64,000 nucleotides of DNA. Source: Streptomyces sp. DG2A-72 (GTDB taxonomy: Bacteria > Actinomycetota > Actinomycetes > Streptomycetales > Streptomycetaceae). Shown one piece after another: positions 22,533 to 30,596 of this stretch (its first letter is position 1; every line of letters starts with the position of its first letter). The notes under the pieces were generated by a model. That model made no database searches, was not told the origin of the DNA, and saw nothing but the letters and a program-made list of their open reading frames with translations. The stretch is from assembly GCF_030499575.1 (NCBI RefSeq), contig NZ_JASTLC010000001.1, forward strand, positions 9,076,001 to 9,140,000, given 5' to 3'. The translations under genes were made by a program, and so were the position numbers.

Positions 22533-25009
22533 TGCGCTCCCCTCGCCAACTGGCCGGCGGCCGGTGTCGGCCCGCCGCCCGTGTACGTGACCCGCCACAG
22601 CGCCGACTTGGGGTCCGAGGTGAAGAAGCCGCGGCCGTAGTCGAGGACGTACATGGCTCCGTCCGGACCGAACTTCCAGTCCATGAGGTTCTTGATGCCG
22701 TCGTTGCCGATCGGCACGATCTTCTTCAGCGACTCCGAGTGGATCGGCAGACCGCCGTCACCGTGGGTCTTCGGGTCGGTGATGACGGCGTTGCGCGGCT
22801 GGTCGGCGTCGTAGAAGTCGCCGACGAACCACTTGCCGTCCCAGTAGGAGGGCCACTTCGTCGCGCTCGCGCTCTGGGCGTCGTACCGGTAGACCGGCCC
22901 GTTCATCGCGGCCTGGCCGCCGCCCTTGAGCCACGGCAGCAGGTACTTGGCCTCCTCCTGCTTGTACGAGGGGATGCCGTTCGCGTCCCGGGGGTAGTCC
23001 GGGGCGCCGCCCTGGGGCGAGTACCAGATGTTGTTGCCGGTGACCGGCGGCAGGTTGACCAGGCCGTCGTTGTTCGGCGACTCGTTCTTCGGGTGGTCGC
23101 AGTCGTACCAGCCCAGCGGCTGCGACGGGTCGGGCAGACTGCGGTCTCGGTAGGGCTGCTTGTTGCCCATGCAGTACGGCCAGCCCCGGTTGCTCGCCTT
23201 GGTGATGACGGCGAAGGTGTCGTACTTCGCCGGGCCCCATGTCGTGGAGGGTGCCGAAGCGTCCGGGCCGACCCAGCCCGCGTACAGGATGTCGGTCTTC
23301 TGGTCGACGAAGATGCGGGCCGGGTTCCTGACCCCCATCACATAGATCTCGCCGCGCGTCTTCCCGCCGCCCTCGTCCGTCTCCTTGCCCGTGAACAGGT
23401 TGCCCTCGGGGAGCGTGTACGTCCCGTCGGGCTCCGGGTGGATGCGCAGGATCTTGCCGTTGAGGTTGTTGGTGTTGCCGGCGGTGCGGCGAGCGTCGGC
23501 GAAGGAGACGCCCTTGTAGTTGGGCTGCGGGTTGTTGCCCGAGTAACCGCCGCTGAAGCCACTGGAGTTGTTGTCGCCCGTCGCGATGTACAGGTTGCCC
23601 TGGGAATCCCAGGCCATCCCGCCGCCCGAGTGGCAGCAACTGTGGATCTGCACCGACCACTTGAGCAGCACCTTCTCACTGCTCAGGTCCAGCTTGTCGG
23701 AAGCGAGGTCGAGCGTGAAGCGGGAGACCCGGCGCTCGGCCATGCGCGTGTCGCGGTTGATCTGCGAGTGCGGCGTGTAGTGCAGATACACCCAGCCGTT
23801 CTGCTCGAAGCGCGGGTCCAGTTCGATACCGAGCAGCCCCTCCTCGACCTTGGTCAGCTCGTCGCCGCCGCCCTTGTTGCCGAAGACGCTCAACGCGCCC
23901 GCCAGGGTGACCTTCTTGGTCTTCGGGTCGTAGACGTGGATCTCGCCCTTGCCCTTGCCGATGTCCGGATTGTTCCAGTCGGTGATCACCGGCTGGGAGG
24001 AGTCGGCGCCGCCCCGGCCTATGTAGAGCACGCGTCCGTCGGGCGCGGTGACCAGGCCGTGCGGCTCGCCGATCTGGTCGTTCTGACCGGGCTGGTTGGG
24101 CTGGGTCAGGCGTTCGGCCTTGTAGTTGGCGTTGATCGTCGCCTTGCAGTCGGCCTGCGCGAGCCGGGTGGTCCACAGCAGCGCACCGCGCAGATGGGCG
24201 CGGAAGTCCGTCTCGTCGTACGCCGACACCGTGCCGCCCATGCCGGTGTAGAAGGAGCGCCCGCCGTCGTAGTCACGGCACCAGCTCACCGGGTGATCCC
24301 AGCCGTTGGCGGTGGTTCCCGGCTGGTACGTCGACTCGCGCACCCGCGCGACGGTGTGCACCTCGCCGGACGGGTTCTTCACCCAGTTGAACCACTGGTC
24401 CGGCCGCTTCCACTGGACCGGCAGGTCCTTGGTGGCCGGGTGCTGCCGGTCGCCGACCTCAACCGTCGCCCGTTGTACGGCCGTCGGGCTGGAGGCGGCC
24501 GGGCGGGCGCCCACCAGACCCGTGAACCAGTCCGAGTACGGCTCCGCACGTGCCGCGTCATGGATGCCGACGAAACCGCCGCCCGCCTCCATATAGGCCT
24601 CCAGGCCCGCCTCCTGCTCCGGGTCGAGGACATCGCCGCCACCGGTCAGGAACACGATCGCGTTGAAACGGCCCAGCCGGGTCTCGTCGGTGAAGACCGA
24701 GGCGTCGTCCGAGGCCACCACCTTGAAGCGCTGGTTCTCCGGTCCGGACAGGCCGATCTTCTCGATGGCCTCGATCCCGGCGTTCACGACCGGCGACTCC
24801 TCCCCGGCCGCCGCGGTGCCGTAGAAGACCAGCACCCGCACATTCGCGCCGCCCGGCGGCGACTTCACGGACATCGTTGTCAAGGGTGATCCCGGGTCGG
24901 GACGCGCGTTCGCGGCGGGACCCGACATGAGTCCGGCGGCGACGACGCCGGCGGTCACGATGGCCGCCCAGACCCGTCTTCTTCTTGTGCTCAACCCTCG
25001 TAAGTGCAT
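22529..25009 (-). CDS. Secreted ThuA-like domain / PQQ-type sugar dehydrogenase fusion
   Basis: 826 residues. A signal peptide (RRRRVWAAIVTAGVVAAGL) is followed by a ThuA-like domain (about 50-275; VRVLVFYGTAAAGEE, IVFLTGGGDVLD, GGFVGIHDA, FYTGMGGTVSAY) and a six-bladed propeller related to soluble PQQ glucose/sorbosone dehydrogenases (about 300-800; GEPHGLVTAPDG, LLGIELDPRFEQNG, HSCCHSGGGMAWD, GVRNPARIFVD, MDWKFGPDGAMYVLDYG). ThuA-like proteins act on keto-sugars, and the propeller type oxidises sugars. Cofactor use is not proven here. ATG 25009 has a strong gaggaggtg ribosome site. It is first in an operon with the cupredoxin-DUF1080 gene and divergent from the laccase gene. Confidence 0.88.
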   Translation of the reverse strand: MHLRGLSTRRRRVWAAIVTAGVVAAGLMSGPAANARPDPGSPLTTMSVKSPPGGANVRVLVFYGTAAAGEESPVVNAGIEAIEKIGLSGPENQRFKVVASDDASVFTDETRLGRFNAIVFLTGGGDVLDPEQEAGLEAYMEAGGGFVGIHDAARAEPYSDWFTGLVGARPAASSPTAVQRATVEVGDRQHPATKDLPVQWKRPDQWFNWVKNPSGEVHTVARVRESTYQPGTTANGWDHPVSWCRDYDGGRSFYTGMGGTVSAYDETDFRAHLRGALLWTTRLAQADCKATINANYKAERLTQPNQPGQNDQIGEPHGLVTAPDGRVLYIGRGGADSSQPVITDWNNPDIGKGKGEIHVYDPKTKKVTLAGALSVFGNKGGGDELTKVEEGLLGIELDPRFEQNGWVYLHYTPHSQINRDTRMAERRVSRFTLDLASDKLDLSSEKVLLKWSVQIHSCCHSGGGMAWDSQGNLYIATGDNNSSGFSGGYSGNNPQPNYKGVSFADARRTAGNTNNLNGKILRIHPEPDGTYTLPEGNLFTGKETDEGGGKTRGEIYVMGVRNPARIFVDQKTDILYAGWVGPDASAPSTTWGPAKYDTFAVITKASNRGWPYCMGNKQPYRDRSLPDPSQPLGWYDCDHPKNESPNNDGLVNLPPVTGNNIWYSPQGGAPDYPRDANGIPSYKQEEAKYLLPWLKGGGQAAMNGPVYRYDAQSASATKWPSYWDGKWFVGDFYDADQPRNAVITDPKTHGDGGLPIHSESLKKIVPIGNDGIKNLMDWKFGPDGAMYVLDYGRGFFTSDPKSALWRVTYTGGGPTPAAGQLARGAQ

Positions 25010-25043
25010 GGGCACCTCCTCGGTCACAGCGACAACGCCAAGG

Positions 25044-25072
25044 AAGCTAGACCTCTTTGCGCGACCCGCCAA
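25044..25072 (-). promoter_or_regulatory. Promoter of the ThuA-dehydrogenase operon
   Basis: On the minus strand, TTGGCG (25072-25067), 17 bp, then TAGCTT (25049-25044) fits the principal sigma factor consensus and would start RNA about 28 bases upstream of ATG 25009. Confidence 0.6.
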
Positions 25073-25198
25073 TACCTATGACCGCAATGACACGAACTTT
25101 GTCCAGGGTGTGGATAAACGAGAGTGTGGCCGGTACCGTCTCACAAGTTCATCACAGGTGCGCCTCCGCAAGTTCCGTATCAGGGTGGGGAGTTCCGC

Positions 25199-26194
25199 AT
25201 GGACCGACGCGGGTTCAACAGACGGGTGCTGCTGGGCGGCGCGGCCGTCGCGACATCGTTGTCCGTGGCCTCCGAGGCCGTCAGCGTCGACGCCTCGGCG
25301 AAGAGCGCCGCGGCGAGGACGGCTCCGGCCGGCGGCGCGGTCAGGCACATCAAGCTGTACGCCGAGAAGTTCGCCGACGGACAGCTGGGCTACGGCTTCG
25401 AGAAGGGGAAGGCGACGATCCCCGGGCCACTGATCGAACTCAACGAGGGCGACACCCTGCACATCGAGTTCGAGAACACGACCGACGTACGGGCGAGCCT
25501 GCACGTCCACGGCCTGGACTACGAAATCTCCAGCGACGGCACCAGGTTGAACAAGAGCGACGTCGAACCGGGCGGCACCCGCACCTACACCTGGCGCACC
25601 CACAAGCCCGGCCGCCGCGCCGACGGCACCTGGCGGGCGGGCAGCGCGGGCTACTGGCACTACCACGACCACGTCGTCGGCACCGAGCACGGCACCGGCG
25701 GTATCCGCAAAGGCCTGTACGGTCCGGTGATCGTGCGCCGGCAGGGCGACGTCCTGCCCGACGCGACCCACACGGTCGTCTTCAACGACATGCTGATCAA
25801 CAACAAGCCGGCGCACTCGGGGCCCAACTTCGAGGCCACGGTGGGCGATCGGGTCGAGTTCGTGGTGATCACGCACGGCGAGTACTACCACACCTTCCAT
25901 ATGCACGGTCACCGCTGGGCGGACAACCGCACCGGCATGCTCACCGGCCCCGAGGACCCGAGCCAGGTCATCGACAACAAGATCACCGGTCCGGCGGACT
26001 CCTTCGGCTTCCAGGTGATCGCGGGGGAGGGGGTCGGAGCGGGCGCGTGGATGTACCACTGCCATGTCCAGAGCCACTCCGACATGGGGATGGTGGGGTT
26101 GTTCCTGGTGAAGAAGACGGACGGGACGATTCCGGGGTACGAGCCGCACGAGCATGGTCATGAGTCGGCCGCGGGGTCCGCGCACGAGCACTGA
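25199..26194 (+). CDS. slac: Two-domain small laccase (multicopper oxidase, SLAC type)
   Basis: 331 residues, almost colinear with the S. coelicolor small laccase as I remember it, including the start [16 protein letters not shown], a twin-arginine signal. The two cupredoxin domains (about 65-185 and 190-310) hold all copper ligands: [23 protein letters not shown] and [13 protein letters not shown]. The last gives the type 1 Cys-His-Met and the trinuclear-centre histidines. Family members are homotrimers that oxidise phenols and reduce oxygen to water outside the cell. ATG 25199 follows ggggag at a good distance. It is divergent from the ThuA-dehydrogenase operon and followed by a LacI regulator. 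The C-terminal tail is His-rich ([16 protein letters not shown]). Confidence 0.95.
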   Translation: MDRRGFNRRVLLGGAAVATSLSVASEAVSVDASAKSAAARTAPAGGAVRHIKLYAEKFADGQLGYGFEKGKATIPGPLIELNEGDTLHIEFENTTDVRASLHVHGLDYEISSDGTRLNKSDVEPGGTRTYTWRTHKPGRRADGTWRAGSAGYWHYHDHVVGTEHGTGGIRKGLYGPVIVRRQGDVLPDATHTVVFNDMLINNKPAHSGPNFEATVGDRVEFVVITHGEYYHTFHMHGHRWADNRTGMLTGPEDPSQVIDNKITGPADSFGFQVIAGEGVGAGAWMYHCHVQSHSDMGMVGLFLVKKTDGTIPGYEPHEHGHESAAGSAHEH

Positions 26195-26204
26195 CGGGCG
26201 TGCG

Positions 26205-26216
26205 GAGAGCGCTCTC
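26205..26216. promoter_or_regulatory. LacI-family operator palindrome
   Basis: gagagcgctctc is a perfect 12-bp palindrome with the central CG typical of LacI-family operators. It is 11 bp after the laccase stop and 56 bp before the LacI gene, so autoregulation is likely (inference). Confidence 0.65.
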
Positions 26217-26271
26217 ACCGCGGCACGTGGCGCGGGCTATCCTGATCGGCACCCGCCGAGGAGGAGCCCAC

Positions 26272-27276
26272 GTGACCGAAACCGCACCTCGTCCCACCCT
26301 GGAGGCCGTGGCTGCCCGGGCCGGGGTGTCACGGGCCACCGTGTCCCGTGTGGTGAACGGCGGGGACGGAGTGCGGGAACCTCTGGTGGAGCGGGTGCGG
26401 CGGGCCGTGGAGGAACTGGGATACGTCCCCAACCAGGCCGCCCGCAGTCTCGTCACCCGGCGGCACGACGCCGTCGCCGTCGTCGTCGCCGAACCGGAGA
26501 CACGGGTCTTCGCCAACCCCTTCTTCGCGCTGCAACTCCGGGGAATCAGCAAGGAGCTGACGGCCCACGACAACCAGCTCGTACTGCTGCTGACCGAGGG
26601 CCGCGACGACCACGCGCGCGTGGGGCGCTATCTCGCCGGGGGCCATGTCGACGGCGCCCTCGTCTTCTCCCTGCACCTGGACGATCCACTGCCCGAGTTG
26701 ATCCAGCGCGCCGGAGTCCCGACGGTGTTCGGCGGCCGGCCCGGCTGGAGCGACGGCACGAGCGGCGTGGTCTACGTCGACAGCGACAACCGCGGCGGCG
26801 CCCGCGAGGCCGTACGCCATCTCGTCGGCCTCGGCCGCACCCGCGTCGCGCACATCGCCGGCGCCCTCGACCAGACCTCCGCGGTGGACCGGCTCGACGG
26901 GTTCCGGGACGTCATGGCCGACGTCGATCCGCGGCTCGTCGTGGAGGGCGACTTCACGCCGGCCGGCGGTGAGCGGGCGATGCGGGAACTCCTCGACCGG
27001 TGCCCCGACGTGGACGCCGTCTTCGCCGCGAACGACCTGACCGCCGCGGGCGCCCTGCGGGTGCTGCGCGAGCGCGGGCGGCGGGTGCCGGACGACGTCG
27101 CCGTGATCGGTTTCGACGACATGCTGCCGGTCGCCGAACAGACCGACCCGCCGCTGACGACGGTCCGTCAGGACATCGAGGAGATGGGGCGGTTGATGGC
27201 GCGGATGCTGCTGAGGGGTCCGGCGCCGGGCGGTGTGGTGCTGCCTACGACGCTGGTGCGACGGGTCTCGGCGTAA
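26272..27276 (+). CDS. LacI/GalR-family transcriptional regulator
   Basis: 334 residues. The N-terminal DNA-binding domain reads TLEAVAARAGVSRATVSRVVN (HTH), with the hinge helix motif NQAARSLVTRR; the remainder is a periplasmic-binding-protein-like sensor (AVVVAEPETRVFANPFF, DGALVFSLHL, VFAANDLTAAGALRVL, VIGFDDMLP). Start GTG 26272 is chosen for the gaggaggag ribosome site at 26258-26266. It probably binds a sugar or sugar derivative. Context (laccase upstream, keto-sugar operon beyond it) suggests it may control the secreted sugar-oxidation genes or only itself; the palindrome at 26205-26216 is the one clear site found. Confidence 0.92.
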   Translation: MTETAPRPTLEAVAARAGVSRATVSRVVNGGDGVREPLVERVRRAVEELGYVPNQAARSLVTRRHDAVAVVVAEPETRVFANPFFALQLRGISKELTAHDNQLVLLLTEGRDDHARVGRYLAGGHVDGALVFSLHLDDPLPELIQRAGVPTVFGGRPGWSDGTSGVVYVDSDNRGGAREAVRHLVGLGRTRVAHIAGALDQTSAVDRLDGFRDVMADVDPRLVVEGDFTPAGGERAMRELLDRCPDVDAVFAANDLTAAGALRVLRERGRRVPDDVAVIGFDDMLPVAEQTDPPLTTVRQDIEEMGRLMARMLLRGPAPGGVVLPTTLVRRVSA

Positions 27277-27414
27277 CGCCGGGACGTGCACGCGCCGCCG
27301 GGCGGAACATCCGGACAGCCCGGGACGGACGCGTTCCGACGGCGACTGTCAGTGGGCGGTGCAAGACTCGGCAGAGCAGGTAACCGGACAACGGGACCCC
27401 CCGAGGAGGGCACC

Positions 27415-28206
27415 ATGCTCAGCACCCGTTTTCTGAACGGCGCTCCCAACTGGGTCGATGTCGGTACGGCCGACATCGGGGGCGCCACATCCTTCTACGG
27501 CGCCCTGTTCGGCTGGGAGTTTCAGTCGGCGGGGCCCCAGGCCGGTGGTTACGGCTTCTTCCAGCTCGGTCACAGGATCGCCGCGGGCGGCATGCAGACC
27601 ACGCCGGAGCAGGGCCCGCCGTCCTGGACGGTGTACTTCCAGAGCCCGGACGCGGATGCCACGGCCAAGGCGGTGGAGCAGGCCGGCGGCAGCGTGCCCG
27701 TGGCGCCGATGGACGTCATGGGACAGGGCCGGAGCGCGATCCTCGCCGATGACACGGGCGTGCCCTTCGGGATCTGGCAGCCCGCCGCCCGGAAGGGCCT
27801 CGACGTGGTGAACGACCCCGGTTCGCTGTGCTGGGTCGAGCTGTACACGCCGGACATCGCCCGGGCCGCCGCCTTCTACGACGCCGTGTTCGGCTGGGAG
27901 ACCTCGGCCATGCCCCTCCCCGGCTCCACGTACACCTGCGTCAACCCCGCGGGGACGGACGAGAACGCCATGTTCGGCGGCCTGGTGCCGCCGGCGGACG
28001 ACCCGACCGAGGCGGAGTCCGGTCCGTACTGGCTGCCGTACTTCGAGGTCGAGGACACCGACGCCGTGGTCGCCAAGGCGCGGGAGCTGGGCGGCGGAGT
28101 GCGGATGCCCGCCACCGACGCGGAGGGTGTCGGCCGGATGGCCAAGCTCGTCGACCCTTACGGCGCGCGCTTCGCGGTGATCAAGAGCGTGCCGCAGGTG
28201 AGCTGA
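27415..28206 (+). CDS. Tandem VOC-domain (glyoxalase-like) protein
   Basis: 263 residues comprising two glyoxalase/bleomycin-resistance (VOC) modules: residues about 10-125 (PNWVDVGTADIGGATSFYGALFGW, FGIWQPAA) and about 135-260 (CWVELYTPDIARAAAFYDAVFGW, PYGARFAVIK). The duplicated beta-alpha-beta-beta-beta layout is usual for Streptomyces hydroxylase/glyoxalase-like proteins of unknown substrate. ATG 27415 follows ccgaggaggg, a strong ribosome site; upstream open codons are non-coding. It stands alone, between the LacI regulator and a Wbl gene on the same strand; the 138 bp upstream shows no clear operator. Confidence 0.88.
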   Translation: MLSTRFLNGAPNWVDVGTADIGGATSFYGALFGWEFQSAGPQAGGYGFFQLGHRIAAGGMQTTPEQGPPSWTVYFQSPDADATAKAVEQAGGSVPVAPMDVMGQGRSAILADDTGVPFGIWQPAARKGLDVVNDPGSLCWVELYTPDIARAAAFYDAVFGWETSAMPLPGSTYTCVNPAGTDENAMFGGLVPPADDPTEAESGPYWLPYFEVEDTDAVVAKARELGGGVRMPATDAEGVGRMAKLVDPYGARFAVIKSVPQVS

Positions 28207-28284
28207 AAACACGCAGGCCGTGCCGCGCGCCGCGTTGATCCGGCGTTGATCGAACGTTTTTCGCCGCCCGGCACGCTGCTGGCC

Positions 28285-28530
28285 ATGCACACCGAAACAA
28301 TCACCCCGCCCGACCTCGCCTGGCAGGATGAGGCGTTGTGCGCCCAGACCGGGGCGGACTTCTTCTTCCCCGAGCCCGGCAGCTCCGTACGGGAGGCGAA
28401 GCGGATCTGCGGTCTGTGCCCGATCCGCTCCGCCTGTCTGGAGTACGCGCTGGACAACGACGAGCGCTTCGGTGTGTGGGGCGGCCTGTCGGAGAAGGAA
28501 CGCCTGGAACTCAGGCGTACGTCCCACTGA
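28285..28530 (+). CDS. WhiB-like (Wbl) iron-sulfur regulator
   Basis: 81 residues. Four cysteines at 19, 42, 45 and 51 (C-x22-C-x2-C-x5-C) would ligate a 4Fe-4S cluster, and FGVWGGLSEKERLELRR gives the G[VI]WGG turn and basic tail that contact DNA. Wbl proteins act with the principal sigma factor as redox-sensitive or developmental regulators. It resembles the S. coelicolor protein at the syntenic position (called wblH in my memory, not certain). ATG 28285 fits the family; a TTG 13 codons upstream is also open. It is followed, on the opposite strand, by the desaturase gene, with 20 bp between stops. Confidence 0.9.
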   Translation: MHTETITPPDLAWQDEALCAQTGADFFFPEPGSSVREAKRICGLCPIRSACLEYALDNDERFGVWGGLSEKERLELRRTSH

Positions 28531-28550
28531 ACCGCCCGCACCCGGACGTT

Positions 28551-29525
28551 TCAGCCCGCGGCTCGCGCCGCCATCCGCGCCTTGCGCGCGGCCAGCTTCT
28601 CGTCGAACTTCGACGCCTCCGCATCCAGCCCGCCCATGTACAGGCCGAGCTCATCCTGCGCCTTCTGCCCCTCGGGGCCGAGGCCGTCGATCTCCATGAC
28701 CTTCAGGAAGCGCAGCACGGGCTGGAGCACGTCGTCGTGGTGGATGCGCATGTTGTAGATCTCGCCGATCGCCATCTGCGCGGCGGCCCGCTCGAAGCCG
28801 GGCATGCCGTGACCGGGCATGCGGAAGTTCACGATCACGTCGCGCACCGCCATCATCGTCAGGTCGGGCGCGAGCTCGAAGGCGGCCTTCAGCAGGTTGC
28901 GGTAGAAGACCATGTGCAGGTTCTCGTCGGTCGCGATGCGTGCCAGCATGCGGTCGCAGACCGGGTCGCCGGACTGGTGCCCGGTGTTGCGGTGCGAGAC
29001 GCGGGTCGCGAGCTCCTGGAAGGAGACGTAGGCCACCGAGTGCAGCATCGAGTGGCGGTTGTCCGACTCGAAGCCCTCGCTCATGTGGGCCATCCGGAAC
29101 TGCTCCAGCTTGTCCGGGTCGACCGCGCGCGAGGCGAGCAGGTAGTCACGCATCACGATGCCGTGGCGGCCCTCCTCGGCGGTCCAGCGGTGCACCCAGG
29201 TGCCCCAGGCGCCGTCCCGGCCGAACAGCGAGGCGATCTCGTGGTGGTAGCTGGGGAGGTTGTCCTCGGTGAGCAGGTTCACGACCAGGGCGATCCGGCC
29301 GATCTCGGTGACCTTGGACTGCCCCTTCTCCCAGGCCTCGCCGTCCTCGAAGAAGCCGGGGAAGTTGCGGCCGTCGCTCCACGGCACGTACTCGTGGGGC
29401 ATCCAGTCCTTGGTGACCTTCAGATGCCGGTTGAGTTCCTGCTCGACGACTTCCTCCAGCGCGTACAGCAGCTTGGCGTCGGTCCAGACGGAAGGGCTGC
29501 CGAGGTGAGGGGAAGTAATCGTCAC
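28551..29525 (-). CDS. Acyl-ACP desaturase (stearoyl-ACP desaturase family)
   Basis: 324 residues. The di-iron ligands are visible in TEDNLPSYHHEI, in TAEEGRHG (near residue 117) and in ATDENLHMVFY (near residue 205), the EENRH/DENLH pattern of soluble plant-like and mycobacterial DesA-type desaturases. It introduces a double bond into acyl-ACP using oxygen and an electron donor. Length is normal for actinobacteria. ATG 29523-29525 is preceded by a region with three 15-bp repeats that look like operators for a lipid-responsive TetR-type regulator not encoded next door. Tail to tail with the Wbl gene. Confidence 0.92.
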   Translation of the reverse strand: MTITSPHLGSPSVWTDAKLLYALEEVVEQELNRHLKVTKDWMPHEYVPWSDGRNFPGFFEDGEAWEKGQSKVTEIGRIALVVNLLTEDNLPSYHHEIASLFGRDGAWGTWVHRWTAEEGRHGIVMRDYLLASRAVDPDKLEQFRMAHMSEGFESDNRHSMLHSVAYVSFQELATRVSHRNTGHQSGDPVCDRMLARIATDENLHMVFYRNLLKAAFELAPDLTMMAVRDVIVNFRMPGHGMPGFERAAAQMAIGEIYNMRIHHDDVLQPVLRFLKVMEIDGLGPEGQKAQDELGLYMGGLDAEASKFDEKLAARKARMAARAAG

Positions 29526-29583
29526 GGGTACTCCAGGGGACGTGGGAGAAACCGGCGAGCGGTGCCGGGTAACTTACGGGATC

Positions 29584-29623
29584 GTAGGCTACGAAACCGT
29601 AGGTTACGAAGCCGTAGGTTAAG
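29584..29623. promoter_or_regulatory. Tandem 15-bp operator repeats upstream of the desaturase
   Basis: Three consecutive 15-bp units start at 29584, 29599 and 29614: cgtaggctacgaaac, cgtaggttacgaagc and cgtaggttaagcgtg. Each contains the dyad cgta-n3-tacg (the last degenerate: taag), and cttacgggatcg just before adds another half-site. They are 59-98 bp upstream of the desaturase start. Probably an array for a TetR-type repressor of fatty-acid genes encoded elsewhere. Confidence 0.65.
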
Positions 29624-29671
29624 CGTGCCGTAAAGGCCGCTGATCAGCCAACATTCCCAAGGGATACGGAG

Positions 29672-29701
29672 AAGCCCCGGGACGCGCAGGTCCCGGGGCT
29701 T
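29672..29701 (-). terminator. Hairpin terminator after the DDAH gene
   Basis: aagccccgggac (29672-29683) pairs with gtcccggggctt (29690-29701) over 12 bp around a 6-base loop. It lies 21 bp past the stop of the dimethylargininase gene; a T-tract flanks it on the plus side. Confidence 0.75.
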
Positions 29702-29722
29702 TTGGGGCGATTCGGTACCCGA

Positions 29723-30499
29723 TCAGGCGTACAGCTCACGCAGTCTGACCGAGAGGCATGTCACACATCCCTCGAGTTTCTCGAACTCGCTGATGTCCAC
29801 GACGACCGGGTCGTGGCCGAGATCGGCCAGCAGCTCCGCCGTCTTCGGCGCGCTCGCCGCCATGAGCAGCTTGCTGCCGCCGAGCAGGACCACATGGGCG
29901 CCGGCCTCCTCGGGCACCGACAGGAAGCGCGGGAACAGCGACGGCCGGTCCACCTTGGGGATGTGCCCGATGACCGTCCCGTCGGGCAGGGCCGTCACCG
30001 CCGACTTCAGGTGCAGCACCCTGCTCACCGGCACGGCGACGACACGCGCCCCCAGCGGTTCGAAGGTGGCCCGCAGCTGCTGGACCCCGGCCGCGTTGGT
30101 ACGGCCGCCCCGGCCGACGTAGATGGTGTCGCCGACCTTGAGGACGTCGCCGCCGTCCAGCGTGCCGGGATCCCAGATCCAGTTCACCGAGCAGCCGAGC
30201 CGGGCCACGGCCTCCTCGACGCCGAGGGTCTCCTCACGCCGGGGCTCGGCGCCGGACCGGGCGATCAGCGCGACGTTCTTGTACATGACGACCGTGTCCT
30301 CGACGAACACCGAGTCGGGGCAGTCGTCGGCCGGCTCCACCTCGACCGTCTCCCAGCCGTGCCCCCGCAGGGCCTCCGCATACGCCTCCCATTGCTCGAG
30401 CGCGAGATCGATGTCGACCTTCTCCCGCTCGATGTGGGTCACCAGCCCTTCGGCGAGGCGCGGGCTGGGGCGGCGGATGAGGGCCTTCTTGCTGGGCAC
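29723..30499 (-). CDS. ddaH: Dimethylarginine dimethylaminohydrolase (DDAH)
   Basis: 258 residues of the amidinotransferase fold. It hydrolyses N-omega-methylated arginines to citrulline and methylamines. Visible motifs are PDDC-like ADDCPDSVFVEDTVV, DPGTLDGGDVLKVG, the catalytic His in VLHLKSAVTAL (near 160) and the catalytic Cys in EGCVTCLSVRLRELY at the C-terminus. GTG 30499 is chosen: it gives the family-typical start VPSKKALIRRPSPRLAEG and has ggag 8 bases upstream; in-frame ATGs 60 bases upstream are not supported. It is the distal neighbour of the ABC-F gene on the same strand (97 bp gap), and a hairpin follows. Confidence 0.92.
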   Translation of the reverse strand: MPSKKALIRRPSPRLAEGLVTHIEREKVDIDLALEQWEAYAEALRGHGWETVEVEPADDCPDSVFVEDTVVMYKNVALIARSGAEPRREETLGVEEAVARLGCSVNWIWDPGTLDGGDVLKVGDTIYVGRGGRTNAAGVQQLRATFEPLGARVVAVPVSRVLHLKSAVTALPDGTVIGHIPKVDRPSLFPRFLSVPEEAGAHVVLLGGSKLLMAASAPKTAELLADLGHDPVVVDISEFEKLEGCVTCLSVRLRELYA

Positions 30500-30596
30500 G
30501 TCCAGAACTCCGAATCGCGTGAGAGTGTCGGCGCCCGTGACGCAGCGCCGGTCCGCCATCATGCAGGGCCGGTCCGGGCGCACGAAACCCCCGTCG

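Noticed and set aside
29584..29623. CRISPR-like array
   Set aside because: Unit is 15 bp with no spacers of constant length; it is an operator array.
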